Source: JANNGC01 sp043758205 (lineage in GTDB: Bacteria > Verrucomicrobiota > Verrucomicrobiia > Limisphaerales > SIBH01). From it: 9,579 bases of DNA. The notes below the pieces were generated by a model. It saw nothing but the letters and a program-made list of their open reading frames with translations. It was not told the DNA's origin and made no database searches. The position numbers and the translations under genes are program-made. Below, piece after piece: positions 5,527 to 9,579 of this stretch (within the stretch, counting starts at the first letter, position 1; every line of letters begins with the position of its first letter). Where the stretch lies: contig JAYVNY010000207.1 of assembly GCA_043758205.1 (NCBI GenBank), positions 1-9,579 on the forward strand. Direction: 5' to 3'.

Positions 5527-7965
5527 ATGCCCCATAAGGTAACAGCCACAGTCTGTGGCAAAGACATCCACATCGAAACCGGCAAGATCGCCAAGCAGGC
5601 GGATGGTTCCGTCGTCGTCACGCTCGGCGAGACGGTCATCATCGTCGCCGCCGTCGCGGCCACGAAGGCCAAGCCCGGCCAGGAATTTTTCCCGCTCACC
5701 GTTGACTACCGCGAACGCGCGTCGGCGGCCGGCAAGTTCCCCGGCGGCTACTTCAAGCGCGAAGGTCGTCCGTCGGAAAAGGAAATTCTCACCTGCCGTC
5801 TCACCGACCGCCCGATTCGCCCGCTCTTTCCGAAGGGCTGGTACAACGAAGTGCAGGTGCAAACAATTTTGTTGAGCACGGATGGCGAGAACGATCCCGA
5901 CATCCTCAGCATCATCGGCGCGTCCGCCGCGCTGACGGTCAGCGACATTCCGTGGGATGGCCCGTTGGGCGCGTGCCGCGTGGGTCGCGTGGGCGGCGAG
6001 TTCATCGCCAACCCGACGCACACCGAAGCCGTCGAGAGCGACCTCGACCTCGTCTATGTCGGCAACGCCAAAGGCGAAGTCGTCATGTATGAAGGCTCGG
6101 CGAAGGAAATCACCGAGGAAGATTTCATCAAGGCGCTCGCGTTTGCGCAGACCGCGTGCGAACCCGTCATCAAGGCGCAGCAGGAACTCGCGAAGCTCGT
6201 GGGCAAGCCGAAGCGCGCCATCACCGTCAACATCGTCCCCGAGGAAATTCTCGCCGAAGCGAAGAGTCTCGCGGGCGAAAAAATCACCGCCGCCCTGCTC
6301 ACGACCGCCAAACTCGCCCGTGAAGCCGCCGTCAAGGCCGTCACGGACGAAGTGAGCAAGAAGCTCGTCGAGAAATTCGGCGCGGAGAAGGTCACGGACT
6401 TCGTCCTCAAGGACGCGTTCTACTACATCCAGAAAGAAGCCGTGCGCAAATTGGTGTTGAAGGACGGCAAGCGCCTCGACGGCCGCACGCCCGAAGGCAT
6501 CCGCCCCATCGTCTGCGAAGTCGGCATCCTGCCGCGCGCCCACGGTTCCGCCCTGTTCCAACGCGGCGAGACCCAGGCCATCACGCTCGTAACCATGGGC
6601 ACGGGCGAAGATGTGCAGGAATTCGACGCCTACACCGGCGGCAAGACCACCAAGCGTTTCCTCCTGCACTACAACTTCCCGAACTTCTCCGTCGGCGAAA
6701 CCGGCCGCATCATGGGACCGGGCCGTCGCGAAATCGGCCACGGCGCGCTCGCCGAGCGTTCCATCGAGCCAATGCTTCCGCTCGCGGATTATCCCTACGC
6801 CGTGCGCGTGACCAGCGAGATCATGGAGTCCAATGGCTCTTCCTCGATGGCTTCCGTTTGCGGCGGCACGCTGGCGTTGCTTGATGCAGGCGTCCCGCTC
6901 AAAAGCCCCGTCGGCGGCATCAGCATCGGCATCTGCGCCGAATACACCGGCGACAACATTTCCAAATACACGCTCCTCACCGACATCATTGGTTGGGAAG
7001 ACGCGTTCTGCGACATGGACTGCAAACTGGCCGGCACGGCCAAGGGCATCACCGGCTTCCAGCTTGACCTCAAGCTGCGCGGCCTGCCGCCCCAGATCAT
7101 GGTGGAAACCATCCACCGCGCCTATACCGCGCGTCTCGCCATTCTCGCTGAGATGGCCAAGGTCATCTCCGAGCCTCGCACCGAGATGAGCAAGTACGCC
7201 CCGCGCATCGTCACGGTGAAGATCAACCCCGAGAAAATCGGCCTGCTCATCGGACCCGGCGGCAAAAACATCAAGCGCCTCGTGGACGAATCCGGCTGCG
7301 AGATCAACATCGAAGACGACGGCACCGTGCGCATCTTCTCCACCAACCCCGACGGCATCGAAATCGCCAAGCGCGAGATCGAAGGCATGACGGCGGAAGC
7401 GGAGACCGGCCGCATTTACCGTGGCCGCGTCGTGACGCTCAAAGAATTCGGCGCCTTCGTCGAATTCCTTCCCGGCAAGGACGGCCTCGTCCACATTAGC
7501 GAACTCGCCAACTTCCGTGTTCGGCAGACCGAGGACATCGTGAAGATGGGCGACGAGATGTGGGTGAAATGTCTCGGCGTGGATGAGAAGGGCCGGGTGC
7601 GCCTCTCCCGTCGCGCCGCGATGGAAGAAAAAGATCAGGAACTCGCGGCCAAGGAAAAAGCCGACCACGAAGCCAAGCACGGCCCCGACAGCGGCGGCGG
7701 TGGTGGCGACCGTGATCGCGGTCCTCGTCCCGGTGGTGATCGTGACCGCGGCCCGCGCAGCGGCGGCGGCGACCGTGGCGGTCGTGGTGGTGATCGTGGC
7801 CCTCGTCCCGGCGGCGACCGTGGAGGCCGTGGCGGCTTCGGTGGTGGCGACCGTGGCCCGCGCCCCGACCGTGGTGGCGAACCCCGTGCTGACCGCCCGG
7901 CCCCGGCGGCGTTTGATCCCGATGCGGCCCCGCGCGACCCCGCGCCGCCCCGCGATCTGGATTGA
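5527..7965 (+). CDS. pnp: polyribonucleotide nucleotidyltransferase (PNPase) with Arg/Gly-rich C-terminal tail
   Basis: An 812-aa phosphorolytic 3'-5' exoribonuclease of mRNA decay. Order of domains: RNase PH 1 (about 10-145; FPGGYFKREGRPSEKEIL, DRPIRPLFP), alpha-helical domain (about 150-310), RNase PH 2 (about 325-545), KH (559-617, GPGG at 576-579) and S1 (626-698). Active-site elements are visible: GRREIGHG (399-406), SSSMAS (438-443), and Asp492 and Asp498 in WEDAFCDMDCK, aligning with E. coli Asp486 and Asp492. That last segment departs from the common EDHLGDMDFK. After a charged helix (699-718), residues 719-812 form a low-complexity tail of DRGPRP, DRGG and GGDR repeats, then a Pro/Ala/Asp end. 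This makes the protein about 100 residues longer than the E. coli enzyme (711). Start set by AGGAGA at 5512. Second gene after rpsO, followed by a strong terminator. Confidence 0.97.
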   Translation: MPHKVTATVCGKDIHIETGKIAKQADGSVVVTLGETVIIVAAVAATKAKPGQEFFPLTVDYRERASAAGKFPGGYFKREGRPSEKEILTCRLTDRPIRPLFPKGWYNEVQVQTILLSTDGENDPDILSIIGASAALTVSDIPWDGPLGACRVGRVGGEFIANPTHTEAVESDLDLVYVGNAKGEVVMYEGSAKEITEEDFIKALAFAQTACEPVIKAQQELAKLVGKPKRAITVNIVPEEILAEAKSLAGEKITAALLTTAKLAREAAVKAVTDEVSKKLVEKFGAEKVTDFVLKDAFYYIQKEAVRKLVLKDGKRLDGRTPEGIRPIVCEVGILPRAHGSALFQRGETQAITLVTMGTGEDVQEFDAYTGGKTTKRFLLHYNFPNFSVGETGRIMGPGRREIGHGALAERSIEPMLPLADYPYAVRVTSEIMESNGSSSMASVCGGTLALLDAGVPLKSPVGGISIGICAEYTGDNISKYTLLTDIIGWEDAFCDMDCKLAGTAKGITGFQLDLKLRGLPPQIMVETIHRAYTARLAILAEMAKVISEPRTEMSKYAPRIVTVKINPEKIGLLIGPGGKNIKRLVDESGCEINIEDDGTVRIFSTNPDGIEIAKREIEGMTAEAETGRIYRGRVVTLKEFGAFVEFLPGKDGLVHISELANFRVRQTEDIVKMGDEMWVKCLGVDEKGRVRLSRRAAMEEKDQELAAKEKADHEAKHGPDSGGGGGDRDRGPRPGGDRDRGPRSGGGDRGGRGGDRGPRPGGDRGGRGGFGGGDRGPRPDRGGEPRADRPAPAAFDPDAAPRDPAPPRDLD

Positions 7966-7985
7966 TCGTTGGTGAGTGAAATATC

Positions 7986-8017
7986 AAAGCGCGCCGGAGC
8001 AATCCGGCGCGCTTTTT
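7986..8017 (+). terminator. Rho-independent terminator of rpsO-pnp
   Basis: A perfect 13-bp stem (7986-7998 with 8003-8015) closes a GCAA tetraloop and runs into T's (8013-8017, then CTT). It begins 20 bases after the pnp stop. The following gene therefore needs its own promoter, and any start of that gene upstream of here is unlikely. Confidence 0.95.
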
Positions 8018-8156
8018 CTTTGGCGTAAGTTTAGGCGTTCCATTTGTGCGCTCCGTCTGCGGGCCGCGAGTTCTTCGCACCGGCTAACAGTTCAAAAGCC
8101 GAGTGCCGCAATCATCCGCGCAGAGCGCTTCCAGTCGCAGGAACGCCACTTCCGTG

Positions 8157-8186
8157 TCGCCAAGTCACGCCCCTCCAACCTAGTGT
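8157..8186 (+). promoter_or_regulatory. possible promoter of the PAP2 gene, near-leaderless
   Basis: TAGTGT (8181-8186, inside CCTAG) ends 8 bases before the ATG at 8195. TCGCCA (8157-8162, 4/6) lies 18 bases upstream of it. No Shine-Dalgarno sequence is seen between box and ATG. The box is in the same position as the one before the 1349 gene. The rest of 8018-8156 holds nothing I can name. Confidence 0.3.
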
Positions 8187-8194
8187 TCACGAAC

Positions 8195-8968
8195 ATGACC
8201 AACGCATCCGTCACCGCGCCGCAGCACCCGTGGAAACGCACTGCGCTCCTCACGCTGCTGGCGTTGGCTGCCGTGCTCATCGTTGCGGAGTTCACGCCGC
8301 TCGATGGCTGGATCTCGGATCACTTTTACGACGCGAACTCCGGCGGCTGGCTGGTGAAACACAGCGGTCGGGCGAAAGCCATATTCTACAACCGGCCCTT
8401 GCAGGTCATAAAAATATTTGGCGTCGTGGTGCTCGTTGCGCTTTTGGTACCGCACCGCTGGGTGGCTCCGCGCTGGCGTTTCCCGAAGCGCGAGCTCGCA
8501 GTGGTCTTCCTCGCGCTCACGCTGATTCCCTCGCTCGTCGGCTCGCTCAAAGCCTGGACCGGCATGTTCTGCCCGCGGCAACTCGTGCGCTACGGCGGCA
8601 CGCGCCCGGCCGTGGGACTCTTGGAGCGCACGCCGGAGAATTGCTGTGGCGGAAGCAAGAACCGGGGCCGGTGCTGGCCGGCGGGACACGCGAGCGGTGG
8701 ATTCGCTTTGATGAGCCTCTGGGTGCTGGGACGGACGCGCGCGCAAAAACTCACGGGCCTTGCCATCGGCTTCACGATGGGCTGGACGATGGGCCTCTAC
8801 CAGATGCTCAACGGCAATCATTACCTCAGCCACACGCTCGTCACGATGCTGCTCGCGGTGCTCGTCATCGTGCTGCTGCGCGCGGCGATCGGGCCTTTCG
8901 ACCAAGGCTGTGTAACTCCCTTCTTGCACTGGCTGCGGCGAAAATTTCCCACGGCGAAGACGGGGTAG
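8195..8968 (+). CDS. PAP2-superfamily integral membrane phosphatase
   Basis: A 257-aa polytopic membrane protein of the type 2 phosphatidic acid phosphatase family, which removes phosphate from lipid phosphates or pyrophosphates (undecaprenyl pyrophosphate, lipid A, phosphatidyl lipids). Hydrophobic helices lie at about 16-34, 69-86, 101-118, 168-178, 186-202 and 214-232. Motif 1 is K119 AWTGMFCPRQL with RYGG after it, a variant of KX6RP. Motif 2 is PAGH (162-165) in CWPAGHASGGFAL. Motif 3 is Q203 MLNGNH209 YLSH213, where the canonical SR...GxHxxSD has Arg and Asp; the catalytic His is H209. The Gln and His substitutions recall a subfamily with AHFLSH motifs, from memory. Cys150, Cys151 and Cys160 are clustered before motif 2. 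The frame is open to 7976, but that overlaps the pnp terminator, and ATG 8195 gives a normal N-terminus. The substrate cannot be told. Convergent with recG, 19 bp apart. Confidence 0.88.
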   Translation: MTNASVTAPQHPWKRTALLTLLALAAVLIVAEFTPLDGWISDHFYDANSGGWLVKHSGRAKAIFYNRPLQVIKIFGVVVLVALLVPHRWVAPRWRFPKRELAVVFLALTLIPSLVGSLKAWTGMFCPRQLVRYGGTRPAVGLLERTPENCCGGSKNRGRCWPAGHASGGFALMSLWVLGRTRAQKLTGLAIGFTMGWTMGLYQMLNGNHYLSHTLVTMLLAVLVIVLLRAAIGPFDQGCVTPFLHWLRRKFPTAKTG

Positions 8969-8987
8969 GCGTGGCGCGCCCCAGTGG

Positions 8988-9579
8988 CTAGGCGGATTTA
9001 AGACTGGCCGCCGCCCGCGCGCGCGCGAGTTGCACCAGGTCCAGGTCACCGCCCAAATCCGCAAAACGAAAGGGTGGCAGCCCGCTTTGAGCGCCGCCGA
9101 GCAGTTCACCGGGGCCGCGCAATTTCAAATCCTCCTCGGCGATCTCGAAACCGTCGTTCGACTTTTCCATCACGCGCAGGCGTTGCGCGGCGTTCTCCGT
9201 TTTCAAGTTTGCGACCAGGATGCAGAACGATTCATGCGCGCCGCGCCCCACACGCCCGCGCAACTGATGCAGTTGCGCCAGTCCGAACTGCTCCGCGTTC
9301 TCGATCACCATCACCGTCGCGTTCGGCACGTCCACGCCGACTTCGATGACCGAGGTGGCGAGCAGCACGCCCACCCGGTTCGCGCGGAAATTTTCCATCT
9401 CCGAATCTTTGTCGCGCGAGTTCAGCCGCCCGTGCAGCAGCCCGACGCGATGCGGGGCGAATTCCTTTTGCAACCGCGCGAACTCCGCGGTCACCGCCTT
9501 GATGCCCGCCTCGGTGTCCGCCACATCCACGCGCGCATAAACGATGTAAGCCTGTCGTCCCTCGCGCAGCTTGCCCCGG
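8988..9579 (-). CDS. recG: ATP-dependent DNA helicase RecG, C-terminal part (runs off the window)
   Basis: The C-terminal 196 residues of RecG, a branch-migrating helicase that rescues stalled forks and processes Holliday junctions. The coding frame continues past the right edge, beginning at RGKLREGRQAYIVYARVDVADTEAG, so no start is visible; the full protein is usually about 690 aa. Helicase motifs IV to VI are present: VGLLHGRLNSRDKD, VGVLLATSVIEVGVDVPNATVMVIENAEQFGLAQLHQLRGRVGRG. The RecG C-terminal segment NDGFEIAEEDLKLRGPGELLGGAQSGLP.FRFADL separates it from Mfd and PriA. No terminator is visible in the 19 bp between its stop and that of the convergent PAP2 gene, so the two transcripts probably overlap. 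Confidence 0.96.
   Translation of the reverse strand, partial: RGKLREGRQAYIVYARVDVADTEAGIKAVTAEFARLQKEFAPHRVGLLHGRLNSRDKDSEMENFRANRVGVLLATSVIEVGVDVPNATVMVIENAEQFGLAQLHQLRGRVGRGAHESFCILVANLKTENAAQRLRVMEKSNDGFEIAEEDLKLRGPGELLGGAQSGLPPFRFADLGGDLDLVQLARARAAASLKSA

Noticed and set aside
5458..7680. 740-codon open frame antisense to pnp
   Set aside because: It is the mirror of the pnp coding frame in GC-rich DNA. Its translation is rich in Ala, Asp, Glu, Arg, His and Phe with no domain, and pnp itself is unmistakable.
7976..8194. N-terminal extension of the PAP2 protein back to 7976
   Set aside because: It would overlap the strong pnp terminator, and the extra residues are basic and Ser-rich with no family match.

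Overview
The window looks like ordinary chromosome from a GC-rich member of the PVC group, most likely Verrucomicrobiota. This is inferred from protein style: a DUF6797-like/sorbosone-dehydrogenase-like secreted propeller protein, a secreted SMP-30 protein, a small Cys-rich secreted protein, and a PNPase with an Arg/Gly-rich tail. No rRNA or tRNA is present to confirm it. No mobile element, CRISPR array, phage gene or defence system was found, and no clearly new multi-gene system.

Layout from left to right. Positions 1-190 hold no convincing gene. A 64-aa secreted Cys-rich protein (437-243, minus) ends at a strong terminator. It diverges from riboflavin synthase (684-1289, plus), whose upstream region carries a perfect 23-bp tandem duplication. 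A 77-aa two-helix HPGH/GADH protein (1349-1582, plus) follows and ends at a terminator. Two minus-strand genes for exported beta-propeller proteins come next: an SMP-30/gluconolactonase-like protein (4950-4048) and, 91 bp downstream, a large sorbosone-dehydrogenase-like protein (3956-1677). They may work together on sugars or lactones outside the cytoplasm.

A divergent promoter region leads to the classic rpsO-pnp pair: ribosomal protein S15 (5083-5337) and polynucleotide phosphorylase (5527-7965). An intercistronic GC hairpin and a long imperfect leader hairpin lie between them, and a near-ideal terminator follows pnp. The PNPase has a 94-residue Gly/Arg/Asp/Pro-rich extension after its S1 domain. 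A PAP2-family membrane phosphatase (8195-8968) follows. It converges, with a 19-bp gap, on the 3' end of recG, which runs off the right edge.

The most unusual non-coding pattern is in the promoters. Several genes without a Shine-Dalgarno sequence have a -10-like box, often inside the rare tetramer CTAG, only 7-8 nt before the ATG. This would give leaderless or nearly leaderless mRNAs. By contrast, pnp has a clear AGGAGA ribosome binding site.
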